64,000 nt of DNA from contig NZ_SUMC01000003.1 of NCBI RefSeq assembly GCF_005047355.1, positions 266,506-330,505 of the forward strand, given 5' to 3'. Below are positions 44,175-53,771 of this stretch, piece after piece (the first letter of the stretch is position 1; the number at the start of each line of letters is the position of its first letter). The notes beneath the pieces were generated by a model. That model was not told where the DNA came from. It did not search any database and worked only from the letters and a program-made list of their open reading frames with translations. Origin of the DNA: Actinacidiphila oryziradicis. GTDB lineage: Bacteria; Actinomycetota; Actinomycetes; Streptomycetales; Streptomycetaceae. Made by a program: the position numbers and the translations under genes.

Positions 44175-44386
44175 TGGCGAAGGCGCAGTCCATCCCGCTC
44201 GGTACGGTCGTACGGGACCTGGCCACCGACCGGGTCGGCGTGCTGGCGGACGTACTTGACTACTCCGACCCGTACCAAGTGGGCGCGGTCCAACCGCCCG
44301 TCCGGCTGGCGTTCCTACGCCCCCTCGGCGGCGGATGCGAGTGGACCACGTGCCCGGATCAGGTGGTATCCGCGCCCGGGGGGTGA
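44174..44386 (+). CDS. Small protein, third of the trio
   Basis: 70 residues: SIPLGTVVRDLATDRVGVLA then DVLDYSDPYQVGAVQPPVRL and a C-terminal CEWTTCPDQV. The N-terminus resembles a short beta-barrel of the kind found in small Streptomyces proteins beside XRE-DUF397 modules. Coupled to the previous gene. Function unknown. Confidence 0.65.
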   Translation: MAKAQSIPLGTVVRDLATDRVGVLADVLDYSDPYQVGAVQPPVRLAFLRPLGGGCEWTTCPDQVVSAPGG

Positions 44387-44536
44387 CCGCCGATCGCACG
44401 CGGGCCCAGCGGTGCCGAGCATCGCCGGGCCCGCGTGGCGCACGGCGACGGCTGGTTTGCACCACCCCATTTGCGCTCCGGGCGGAGACTCGAAAAACCG
44501 CATGCTCGTGATTGGAGCGACCTGTACGTTAAGAGC

Positions 44537-45415
44537 ATGGACTCGGTGCAGTTGAGGCTGTTGCGGGAGGATGACCTCCAGTCCGCGGAACGTGCGTCAG
44601 CGGTGACGTTTCTCGAGGCGAATCGGCGGAGTAGAAGAGTCAGCGAACCGGAGATAGAACCACGCTCGGCGTCTGTCTCGAAACAGTGGATTGACCGGAT
44701 ACGCTTTTTCCTTGCGGTGGATCCGGGAGGCTGTTGGGTCGCGGCGGACGGCGACGACGTTATTGGTTTCGCGATTTCGCAGAATCGTGGCCGTGTTTGG
44801 TTCCTGGCGACCTACGGTGTGCTGCCCGGGCATCAGGGAATGGGAATCGGGAAGCGACTGATGGACGCCGTCCTGGCGCACTCCGCCGGCCGTCAGGGCA
44901 TGTTCATCTCCAGCGTGCACCCCGGAGCGACCCGCCGATACCGGTTGGCGGGTTTCTCGTTGTACCCGCTGATGTGGATGGTAGGCACCGTCGACCGGTC
45001 CACCCTCCCGGTGGTCGCCGGGATCCGGGAGGGGCAGGTCAGTGACCTCGAATGGATGGACCGGCTGGACCAGGACCTCCGCGGGGCCGGGCACGGACCG
45101 GATCACGGCTACATGCTGGACACCCCGCGGCTGGTCGTGTCCCGGGCGAAGGGCAGGCCAGGATATGTGTACATCGACGACCAGGGGCGGGGGGTACTTC
45201 TTGCTGCCGCGCGTCCGGAAACAGCACAGAACTTGTTGTGGGAGGCCTTGGCCTCGTCGCGGGGAGATACCGCCGTCAACTCCATCACGACCGCCAACGA
45301 GTGGGCGGTCGACGTCGGTCTGGCGGCCCGTCTCGACATTGGCCAGGAGGGGTATCTCGCGGTCCGCGGTATGAAGGCCCCGGCACCGTATCTGGCCAGC
45401 GGACACTTCCTTTGA
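44537..45415 (+). CDS. GNAT-family N-acetyltransferase
   Basis: 292 residues. The GNAT acetyl-CoA motif is 'LATYGVLPGHQGMGIGKRLM' (Q-x-x-G-x-G) near residue 95, followed by SSVHPGATRRYRLAGFSLYP. The second half looks like a further GNAT-like domain with a degenerate motif, as in tandem GNATs. ATG 44537 lacks a strong RBS. Substrate unknown. Confidence 0.85.
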   Translation: MDSVQLRLLREDDLQSAERASAVTFLEANRRSRRVSEPEIEPRSASVSKQWIDRIRFFLAVDPGGCWVAADGDDVIGFAISQNRGRVWFLATYGVLPGHQGMGIGKRLMDAVLAHSAGRQGMFISSVHPGATRRYRLAGFSLYPLMWMVGTVDRSTLPVVAGIREGQVSDLEWMDRLDQDLRGAGHGPDHGYMLDTPRLVVSRAKGRPGYVYIDDQGRGVLLAAARPETAQNLLWEALASSRGDTAVNSITTANEWAVDVGLAARLDIGQEGYLAVRGMKAPAPYLASGHFL

Positions 45416-45463
45416 TCAGTCGTTCGTTCGTTCGACCTCACTGGGCGGCAGGAGCGAGGGTTA

Positions 45464-46140
45464 ATGAGTTTCAGGCTTGCGGGGCCGGTCCTTGAAGGCG
45501 AGTTCGTGCGCCTGGAGCCACTGGACCATCGTCATGCGCCGGACCTGGCTGTGGCGGCGGAAGAGGACCGGAGTTCATTTGGGTACACGTGGGTGCCTAC
45601 GGCAGCCGAGGTCGGACCGTACATTGAAGCGCAGCTCGCTCGTGCCGCGACGGGGAGGCTCGCTCCGTATGCGCAAGTGGCGAAGTCATCGGGGCGGGCA
45701 GTCGGGGCCACGGCCTACTGGGAGCCACGGTTGTGGCCGGTGAAAGGGCATTTGTGCGCGATAGAGGTCGGGTTCACTTGGCTTGCCACGTCAGCCCAAG
45801 GCACTGGACTGAATACTGAGTCCAAGTTGCTGCTGTTCCGCAACGCGTTTGAAAACTGGGGCGCGGCCCGAGTCGATCTGAAAACGGACGCACGGAACAG
45901 CCGCTCTCGTGCCGCGATCGAGGGGTGGGCGCGCGGTTTGAAGGTGTTCTAAGAAATTGGTCCCAGTCATGGGCACCAGGCGAAGATGGCCGCCTCCGCG
46001 ACTCTGCGATGTACTCAATTATCGCAACGGAATGGCCGGACTGTCGGGCGCGGCTGGAAGAGCGGTTGGGCAGGTACCACCTCGAAACGCTATCCGCAGA
46101 CAACGTGGTGCCTGACGCCTCACGGTCGCGGCGGGTGTGA
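45464..46140 (+). pseudogene. GNAT acetyltransferase (RimJ-like), single-base frameshift
   Basis: Residues 1-155 are a good RimJ/RimL-like GNAT (GPVLEGEFVRLEPLDHRHAP ... 'VDLKTDARNSRSRAAIEG'), then the frame closes at 45952 with seven odd residues. The expected ending (VGARFEGVLRNWSQSWAPGE then DGRLRDSAMYSIIATEWPDC and RARLEERLGRY) is intact in another frame from 45924. Adding one G to the G-run at 45921-45924 restores a full-length protein. Either a fresh mutation or a homopolymer read error. Confidence 0.85.
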
Positions 46141-46286
46141 GTGGACCACGTGGGCGGGGCTCGCGCCGCCTCCGCCGAGCTGTCTTCGTCCGATCCCGGG
46201 GGCGTTTGGGGTGCCATGGCGTCCGCTGCTCCTTTGTGCGTGTGCCGGGTCCGTCCGGACGCGGCCTGACATATTCTGGCCGATTC

Positions 46287-46520
46287 TCAGCCGAGGTCGA
46301 TGACGAGACCGCTGTCAGCGATCGCGGTTTCGCCGTTGTACGACCGTCGGGCTTCATCCAGGGAGGCCTGTGGGGCCGATCCGGGCCGTAGGTGGGTGAG
46401 CAGGAGGCGATCCACGCCGGCTTGAGCGGCGTACTGGCCGGCCTGCCGCGCGCTGGAAAGGTACTGGGCGGAGTGCGCGGGCACCTCCTCGGCGTGGCCC
46501 GGCCGCCGGCAGGCGATGTT
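46287..46520 (-). pseudogene. MBL-fold metallohydrolase, C-terminal remnant
   Basis: Encodes RPGHAEEVPAHSAQYLSSAR then GQYAAQAGVDRLLLTHLRPG and a normal ending (YNGETAIADSGLVIDLG). This matches the last 70 residues of RNase Z-like beta-lactamase-fold hydrolases, with the final metal-ligand His in LLLTH. The HxHxDH domain is gone. The cut lies next to the intergenic repeat at 46551. Confidence 0.7.
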
Positions 46521-46550
46521 CGATCAGCTGGTGGTCGGGAGAGGGTTGCG

Positions 46551-46760
46551 GAGCTTCGTCCGGACGGCGCAATTCCGGGGGGGCTGCGGCCTGGCTTCCG
46601 TGGGCGCGGGCGCGGCTGCGCGACCATTGGCGGACGCCGCGGCGCCCGCGGCGGGCCTTTTCCCCACCCCGCCCCTTCCCGACTCCGCCCGATATGCGGC
46701 TGGCGCCGCGTGGGGGGCTCCGCCCCAGACCCCAGTCCTCAAACGCCGGACGGGCTGGAT
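46551..46760. repeat. Streptomyces-type intergenic repeat, copy 2 (right edge of the island)
   Basis: Same ends and orientation as the copy at 26671-26771 (GCTTCGTCCGGACGGCGCA ... TCCTCAAACGCCGGACGGGC), but with a longer inner part that includes GGGGCTCCGCCCCAGACCCC. Sits between the MBL remnant and hypX. The remaining bases of 46521-46901 hold no gene and include the hypX promoter. Confidence 0.75.
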
Positions 46761-46901
46761 GGTCACCGGGTTGTGGGCAGGCGTGCCGGAGGGTGGCACT
46801 GGTGGGCACAACCCGGCCACCGGCCTCGCACGCAAAGGGCCCGGCCCGCCGCAGGCGTCCGGTACCGCTCCGCACGGCTCAGGACCCCCACCGGAGGTGC
46901 C

Positions 46902-48590
46902 ATGCGCATCCTGCTCGTCGCCAGTGCGTTCAACAGTCTGACCCAGCGCATCCAAGCCGATCTGTCCGATCGGGGTCATACCCCGGCCCTGGCGCTGGCG
47001 ACGGAGGACGAGGTGGTGCGTGCGGCGGTGCGCCGCTACGCGCCGGAGCTGATCGTCGCGCCGATGCTGAGGACGGCACTCCCTGAGGACGTGTGGTCCG
47101 CCCACACCTGTCTGATCGTCCATCCGGGGCCGCCGGGCGACCGTGGGCCGTCCTCGCTGGACTGGGCGATCCACACCGGCGCCGAGCGCTGGGCGGTGAC
47201 CGTCCTGCAGGCCGACGCGGAGATGGACGCGGGGGACATCTGGGCGACGGTCCCCTTCGAGGTGCCGGCGGTGGGCAAGAGCGACCTGTACCGGGGGGAG
47301 GCGGGCGACGCGGCGGTGGCCGCCGTCGCGCTGGCGGTGGAGCGGTTCGCGTCGGGCCGGCACAAGCCGCAGCCGCAGCACGGCCCGGAGGTCGAGGCGG
47401 TGTGCCGTCCGTACTTCCGCCAGGAGGCGCGCCGGATCGACTGGTCGGCGGACTCGTCGGAGACCGTGCTGCGCAAGCTGCGCGGCGCCGACTCCCAGCC
47501 GGGCGTGCTGGACGAGCTGCTGGGTGCGCAGTGGTATCTGCACGGTGGCCACCCGGAGGACGAGCTGCGGGGCATTCCGGGGGCGATCGTGGCCACCCGC
47601 GCCGGCGCGATCTGCCGGGCGACCCGGGACGGCGCCGTGTGGATCCCGGAACTGAGGCGGCGGCGTACGCCGGGCGGGCCGGTGACCTTCAAGCGGCCCG
47701 CGGTGGACGCCCTCGCCGGTTGTCTGCCCCCGGTGCCGGAGGTGCCGGCGCCGCTGGAGCTGCCGGGCCACCGGCGCACCTGGACGGACATCGGTTACAG
47801 GGAGGACGGGGAGGTGGGCCGGCTGCGGTTCTCTTTCCCCGGCGGGGCGATGAGCACGGCCCACTGCCGGCGGCTGCTCGCGGCGTACCGGTTCGCCCTG
47901 TCCCGCCCGACCTCGGTCCTGGTGCTGGGTGGCGCGCGGGACTTCTTCTCCAACGGCATCCACCTGAACGTCATCGAGGCCGCCGCGGACCCTGCCGAGG
48001 AGTCCTGGGCCAATATCAACGCCATGGACGACCTGGTCGAGGCGGTCCTGCGCACCACGGACCGGCTGGTGGTGGCGGCGCTGGGCGGGAACGCGGCGGC
48101 CGGCGGGGTGATGCTGGCGCTCGCGGCGGACGAGGTGTGGTGCAGGGCCGGTGCCGTGCTGAACCCGCACTACCGGCTGATGGGTCTCTACGGCTCCGAG
48201 TACTGGACCTATACGCTGCCCCGCCGCGTCGGCGGCGACCGCGCCGAGCGGCTGATGCGGGAGGCGGCCCCGGTGAGCGCTGCCGCCGCCGTCGCCCTGG
48301 GGCTGGCGGACCGGCTGGTGACCGCCTCACCGGAGGGCTTCCCGGATGAGGCCGCCAGGATGGCGGAACAGATGGCCGGTTACCGGGCGCTCGCGCGGCG
48401 GATCGCGGACAAGGGCGCTGTCCGGGTGAGGGACGAGGCGGCCAAGCCACTGGCGGCCTACCGCCATGAAGAGCTGAACCGGATGCACCGCACCTTCTTC
48501 CGGGCCGACGACCCGTACCACGCACTGCGACGGGCCTTTGTCCGCAAGGAGGCCGGCGGGGCAGACCGGGCAGGGCCGGTAGCCACTTAG
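46902..48590 (+). CDS. hypX: HypX (HoxX), CO-forming hydrogenase maturation enzyme
   Basis: 562 residues in two parts. The N-terminal formyl-THF transferase-like domain has 'LIVHPGPPGDRGPSSLDWAI' (HPG motif near 73) and 'TVLQADAEMDAGDIW'. The C-terminal enoyl-CoA hydratase-like domain has LVLGGARDFFSNGIHLNVIE and 'AALGGNAAAGGVMLALAADE'. In aerobic organisms HypX turns N10-formyl-tetrahydrofolate, by way of formyl-CoA, into the CO ligand of the active site. ATG 46902 follows GGAGG. It leads the structural operon, which suits an enzyme that must be assembled in air. Confidence 0.95.
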   Translation: MRILLVASAFNSLTQRIQADLSDRGHTPALALATEDEVVRAAVRRYAPELIVAPMLRTALPEDVWSAHTCLIVHPGPPGDRGPSSLDWAIHTGAERWAVTVLQADAEMDAGDIWATVPFEVPAVGKSDLYRGEAGDAAVAAVALAVERFASGRHKPQPQHGPEVEAVCRPYFRQEARRIDWSADSSETVLRKLRGADSQPGVLDELLGAQWYLHGGHPEDELRGIPGAIVATRAGAICRATRDGAVWIPELRRRRTPGGPVTFKRPAVDALAGCLPPVPEVPAPLELPGHRRTWTDIGYREDGEVGRLRFSFPGGAMSTAHCRRLLAAYRFALSRPTSVLVLGGARDFFSNGIHLNVIEAAADPAEESWANINAMDDLVEAVLRTTDRLVVAALGGNAAAGGVMLALAADEVWCRAGAVLNPHYRLMGLYGSEYWTYTLPRRVGGDRAERLMREAAPVSAAAAVALGLADRLVTASPEGFPDEAARMAEQMAGYRALARRIADKGAVRVRDEAAKPLAAYRHEELNRMHRTFFRADDPYHALRRAFVRKEAGGADRAGPVAT

Positions 48591-48693
48591 AATGCACTCG
48601 GCTTGTGGCAAATGTTCAGCTATGTCACGGTTGGTTCGGAAGTCACCTGGGGGGACTGCTTATCACTGTCAGTAACGGAGAAGGGAGGCGGTC

Positions 48694-49743
<1,050 letters not shown>

Positions 49744-49780
49744 AACCTTAGCCGTAAGCAATTGTGCGAGAGGAACGACT

Positions 49781-51568
49781 GTGGCGACCCGTCAAGACAC
49801 CGGTCCCGGACAACGCGACCTCACCGAGGTGGTGTTCGACCCCATCACCCGGATCATCGGGAACCTCGGCATCTATACGAAGATCGACTTTCCCAAGCGT
49901 GAGGTCGTGGAGTGCCGGAGTACCTCTTCGATCTTCCGTGGCTACAGCGTTTTCATGAAGGGCAAGGACCCCAGGGACTCGCACTTCATCACCAGCCGGA
50001 TCTGCGGCATCTGCGGCGACAACCACGCCACCTGCTCGATCTACGCACAGAACATGGCCTACGGCGTGAAGCCGCCGCCGCTCGCCGACTGGATCATCAA
50101 CCTGGGCGAAGCCGCAGAGTTCATGTTCGACCACACGATCTTCCAGGACAACATGGTCTTCGTCGACTTCTGCGAACGCATGGTCAAGGAGACCAACCCC
50201 AGCCTGCTGGACAAGGCCGAGCGGACAGCCGCGCCACGCGGCGAGGTGCACGGATACAAGACCGTTGCCGACATCATGCGCTCGTACAACCCCTTCGAGG
50301 GCGACACGTACAAGACGGCGCTGCTGATGAGCCGTCTCACCCGTGAGATGTGCTGCCTGATGGAAGGACGGCACGTCCACCCGTCCACCCTCTACCCCGG
50401 CGGGGTCGGCACCGTCGCGACGCCGCAGGTCTTCACCGACTACCTCGTACGGCTCATGCGGTTCGTGGACTTCGCCAAGCGGGCCGTGGCGATGAACGAC
50501 GACGTGTTCGACTTCTTCCTGGAGGCCATGCCCGGCTACGAGGAGGTCGGCCGGCGGCGGACCCTGCTCGCCTGCTGGGGGTGCTTCCAGGACCCCGACG
50601 TCGTGGACTACGACTACCGGCACATGAACCAGTGGGGCAACTCCATGTTCGTGACCCCCGGGATCGTCATCGACAACGAACTGGTCACCACCAACCTGGT
50701 CGACATCAATCTGCAGATGCGCATCCTGCTCGGCAGCTCGTACTACAACGACTGGACGAACGAGGAGCTGTACGTAGACAAGGACCCGCTGGGCAACCCG
50801 ATCGACCGGCGCCACCCCTGGAACCAGACCACCCTTCCCGTTCCGCAGAAGCGCGACCTGGAAGGCGGCAAGTACAGCTGGGTCGTCAGCCCCCGCTGGC
50901 TGGACAAGCGAACGGGCGACCACCTCGCGCTCGACACCGGCGGCGGGCCGCTGGCCCGGCTTTGGGCCACCTCCCTCGCGAACAAGGTCCGGACCCCGTA
51001 TGTGCGCTCCACCGGGCACAGCGTGGAGATCGACCTGCCGAAGACTCCGGCGATGCCCGAGATGCGGCTGGAATGGAAGCCCCCGCCCTTCCCCAACACG
51101 ATCGAACGCAACCGCGCCCGGATGTACTTCGTCGCCTACGCGGCCGGGATGGCGCTGTACTTCGTCGAGCGGGCGCTCGCGGAGGTGCGGGCCGGGCGCA
51201 CCCAGACCTTCCAGGACTTCAAGGTGCCCAAGGAGGCGATCGGCGTCGGCTTCCACGAAGCCGTCCGCGGCGTCCTCTCGCACCACCTGGTGATCCGCGA
51301 CGGCAAGATCGCCAACTACCAGCCCTACCCGCCCACCCCCTGGAACGCCAGCCCCCGCGACTCCTACGGCACGCCCGGCCCGTACGAGGACGCCGTGCAG
51401 GGCATGCCGATCTTCGAGGAGAACACCCCGGAGAACTTCAAGGGCATCGACATCATGCGCACCGTGCGCAGCTTCGACCCCTGTCTGCCCTGCGGCGTCC
51501 ACATGTACCTGGGCGGCGGGCGCACCCTGCGGCAGCAGCACTCGCCCACCTTCGGCGCGCTGGCATAG
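49781..51568 (+). CDS. hhyL: Group 1h [NiFe]-hydrogenase large subunit
   Basis: 595 residues holding the NiFe centre. Both motifs are intact: L1 'SRICGICGDNHATCSIYA' (Cys75, Cys78) and L2 'SFDPCLPCGVHMYLGG' (Cys568, Cys571, His574). Twenty-one residues after His574 (MYLGGGRT...FGALA) are the peptide that the maturation protease removes once nickel is in place. Sequence and neighbours place it in group 1h, whose members oxidise atmospheric H2 in Streptomyces and mycobacteria. GTG 49781 has AGAGGAA upstream. Confidence 0.96.
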   Translation: MATRQDTGPGQRDLTEVVFDPITRIIGNLGIYTKIDFPKREVVECRSTSSIFRGYSVFMKGKDPRDSHFITSRICGICGDNHATCSIYAQNMAYGVKPPPLADWIINLGEAAEFMFDHTIFQDNMVFVDFCERMVKETNPSLLDKAERTAAPRGEVHGYKTVADIMRSYNPFEGDTYKTALLMSRLTREMCCLMEGRHVHPSTLYPGGVGTVATPQVFTDYLVRLMRFVDFAKRAVAMNDDVFDFFLEAMPGYEEVGRRRTLLACWGCFQDPDVVDYDYRHMNQWGNSMFVTPGIVIDNELVTTNLVDINLQMRILLGSSYYNDWTNEELYVDKDPLGNPIDRRHPWNQTTLPVPQKRDLEGGKYSWVVSPRWLDKRTGDHLALDTGGGPLARLWATSLANKVRTPYVRSTGHSVEIDLPKTPAMPEMRLEWKPPPFPNTIERNRARMYFVAYAAGMALYFVERALAEVRAGRTQTFQDFKVPKEAIGVGFHEAVRGVLSHHLVIRDGKIANYQPYPPTPWNASPRDSYGTPGPYEDAVQGMPIFEENTPENFKGIDIMRTVRSFDPCLPCGVHMYLGGGRTLRQQHSPTFGALA

Positions 51569-51579
51569 GGAAGGCCGAC

Positions 51580-52137
51580 ATGCCCTGGGAAGACCACGAC
51601 GCTCGCGAGCACGTCGCCCGGACCGAGCAGAAGCTGTCCCGGCTGGAGACACTGCCGGACAACGCGGCCCGCGCACACGCCACGGAAGCCCTGCAAGCCC
51701 TCGTAGAGCTCTACGGAGAGTGCCTGGACCGCGTCATGAGCCACGCTGTGTCCGCGTCGGCATCCGGGTCCGAGCTGCTGACGGCCCTGCTGTCCGACGA
51801 ACTCGTCAGCCACCTGCTGCTGGTACACGACCTGCACCCGGACTCCGTCGAGGCCCGGGTGCAGCGGGCCCTGGAGGACGTACGCCCCTACCTGAAATCG
51901 CACGGGGGCGACGTGGAACTGCTGGCCGTGGAAGGGACGGTGGCCCGGGTCCGCCTGCACGGGTCGTGCAACGGCTGCAAGTCGTCGGCGGCGACCCTGG
52001 AACTGGCCGTCCGGGAGGCGGTGACCCGCGCGGCGCCGGAGATCGTCCAGGTGACGACGGCGGAGGCCGAGCCGTCGCCGCAGACCCTGATCCCCGTCGC
52101 CGACCTCTTCCGCGGCCAGCCGACGGCGACCCGGTGA
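51580..52137 (+). CDS. NifU-like iron-sulfur scaffold domain protein
   Basis: 185 residues. A helical N-terminus with 'EQKLSRLETLPDNAARAHAT' and a C-terminal NifU domain (VRPYLKSHGGDVELLAVEGT then VRLHGSCNGCKSSAATLELA) with the cluster-binding CxxC. ATG 51580 begins 11 bases after the large-subunit stop and has GGGAAGG. Probably supplies iron-sulfur clusters to the small subunit, or carries a cluster in electron transfer as proposed for partners of group 1h enzymes; both are inference. Confidence 0.9.
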   Translation: MPWEDHDAREHVARTEQKLSRLETLPDNAARAHATEALQALVELYGECLDRVMSHAVSASASGSELLTALLSDELVSHLLLVHDLHPDSVEARVQRALEDVRPYLKSHGGDVELLAVEGTVARVRLHGSCNGCKSSAATLELAVREAVTRAAPEIVQVTTAEAEPSPQTLIPVADLFRGQPTATR

Positions 52138-52778
52138 GCACCATGCCCGCTCCCGCGTCCGACTCCCGGCTGCGCGGCCTCGCCCGGGCGGCGCGCACCA
52201 CCGGCGCCTCGTCCCGGGGAGTCGGCGACGGGCGGGAGCGCTGCGACCTGTGCGCCGAACCGCTGGCCCCGGAGCACCGCCATCTCCTCGACGTACCCGC
52301 GGACGCGATCAACTGCGCCTGCCGCGCCTGCGCGCTGCTCTTCGACCGGCAGTCCGCAGGGGGCCGGCACTACCGGCTCATCCCGACGGGGGCCCGCCGC
52401 CTGGATGACTGCGGCATCGACGACCTGCTGTGGGTGTCCCTGGGCGTCCCCGTCGATCTGGCCTTCTTCGTGCGCCACGCCGACGGGCCGGTCACAGCCG
52501 GGTATCCGAGCCCGCTGGGCGCACTGCGCTCCACGGTGGACCCCCAGGCCTGGCAGGAGATGACCCGGACGGCCCCGGCGATCGCGGAGCTGGAGGAGGA
52601 CGTGCAGGCCCTGCTGGTCAACCGCTCCCGTGGAGCGCAGGAGCACTGGCTCGTCCCCCTGGACGACTGCTACCGGCTGGTGGCACTGGTGCGTACCCAC
52701 TGGAAGGGCCTGGGCGGTGGGTCCGAGGTCTGGGACCAGGTCGAACGATTCTTCGCGGAACTGTCCGCGAGGGACTGA
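52134..52778 (+). CDS. DUF5947 protein with CxxC pairs (hydrogenase operon)
   Basis: 214 residues. 'RCDLCAEPLAPEHRHLLDV' and 'INCACRACALLFD' give a rubredoxin- or zinc-ribbon-like four-Cys site near residues 35-70. The rest is an unassigned alpha/beta region (LLWVSLGVPVDLAFFVRHAD). GTG 52134 overlaps the NifU-like stop (GTGA). The family is found with group 1h hydrogenases; a metal-binding or redox role is likely but unproven. Confidence 0.85.
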   Translation: MSTMPAPASDSRLRGLARAARTTGASSRGVGDGRERCDLCAEPLAPEHRHLLDVPADAINCACRACALLFDRQSAGGRHYRLIPTGARRLDDCGIDDLLWVSLGVPVDLAFFVRHADGPVTAGYPSPLGALRSTVDPQAWQEMTRTAPAIAELEEDVQALLVNRSRGAQEHWLVPLDDCYRLVALVRTHWKGLGGGSEVWDQVERFFAELSARD

Positions 52779-52824
52779 AGAACCGAAGAGTCGAAGAACC
52801 GCAGGAAGCGACCGAGGAGGCGGC

Positions 52825-53034
52825 ATGGCCGAGATCAAGGTCGGGAAACCCGACATCAGGACCGACGGTACGGCACACATCCCTGGCGTCCGCCAGGGCA
52901 ACCACCGGGGCTTGTGCAAACGCAACCCCGGCCATCTGCCGGGCGGACTGTCCGACGCCCGGCGGTCCACCGGCATCAACCCCGAACCGAAGAACGCCAT
53001 CCTGCCCGTGATGCCCAACCTCTCACCCGCATGA
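52825..53034 (+). CDS. Small conserved protein of the hydrogenase operon
   Basis: 69 residues: KVGKPDIRTDGTAHIPGVRQ, 'GNHRGLCKRNPGHLPGGLSD' and a Pro/Asn-rich end. The RxGN motif and single Cys stand out. ATG 52825 follows GAGGAGG and its stop overlaps the next start (ATGA). It recurs in this operon type; role unknown. Confidence 0.8.
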   Translation: MAEIKVGKPDIRTDGTAHIPGVRQGNHRGLCKRNPGHLPGGLSDARRSTGINPEPKNAILPVMPNLSPA

Positions 53035-53771
53035 CCGTATCCGAGCAGCAGGCGGCACCCCGACCGGGCGACAGCGGCGGCGCGGCGGCGCAGGCCAGCC
53101 CCGACCTCGGCTTCACCGTTGCGCTCGCCGAGCCCGTGCCCTTCGCGGCCGTGCCCACGCTGATGTTCCGCGTCGCCATCACCCGCAGCGGCGGCGGCCC
53201 TGTCCGGTCCGTCAACCTGACCACCGGCATCCGGATCGCCGCCACCCGCCGCCGGTACGACACCGTCCCCCACAGCGCCATGGCGGAGTTGTTCGGTGCC
53301 CCCGAAAAGTGGGGCACCAACCTGCGGCCGCTGGCATGGACACAGATCACCACTGTCGTTCCGCCCTTCGACGGCTCCATCACCGTCGATCTCCCCGTGC
53401 CGTGCAGCACCGACGCGGAACTCGCCATCACCAAGTACTTCCACGCCGTCCGCGACGGCGACGTACCCCTGGACTTCTTGTTCAGCGGGACGATCTTCCA
53501 CACGGCACCCGACGGCGCCCTGCGCACCGCCCAGATCTCCTGGGCCAAGGACACCACCTACCAGCTGTCCGCCCAGCTCTGGCACGGCCTGATCGACCGC
53601 TACTACGGAGGCAGCACCTGGCTGCGGCTGTCCAAGGACGCCCACGACCGGCTCAGCGCCTACCGGGCACGGCAGGTCCTGCCCGGCTGGGACGAGACCG
53701 TCCACAGTCTCCTGGACCGGGCCCAGCCGCCGATTCCCCACGACACGGCAGGAGCGCCATGGACGCCGTAG
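53031..53771 (+). CDS. DUF6084 protein (hydrogenase operon)
   Basis: 246 residues, mostly beta-strand with patterns such as FTVALAEPVPFAAVPTLMFR, 'WTQITTVVPPFDGSITVDLP' and FHTAPDGALRTAQISW. It has no metal or cofactor motif and no signal peptide. Fixed position between the small protein and the 351-residue gene in group 1h operons suggests an assembly factor or extra subunit. Confidence 0.82.
   Translation: MTVSEQQAAPRPGDSGGAAAQASPDLGFTVALAEPVPFAAVPTLMFRVAITRSGGGPVRSVNLTTGIRIAATRRRYDTVPHSAMAELFGAPEKWGTNLRPLAWTQITTVVPPFDGSITVDLPVPCSTDAELAITKYFHAVRDGDVPLDFLFSGTIFHTAPDGALRTAQISWAKDTTYQLSAQLWHGLIDRYYGGSTWLRLSKDAHDRLSAYRARQVLPGWDETVHSLLDRAQPPIPHDTAGAPWTP

Noticed and set aside
46524..48170. Large minus-strand frame opposite hypX
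   Set aside because: Arg/His-rich shadow of hypX.
49748..51676. 642-codon minus-strand frame opposite the hydrogenase large subunit
   Set aside because: Val/Gly/Asp-rich antisense shadow; the large subunit carries both catalytic motifs.
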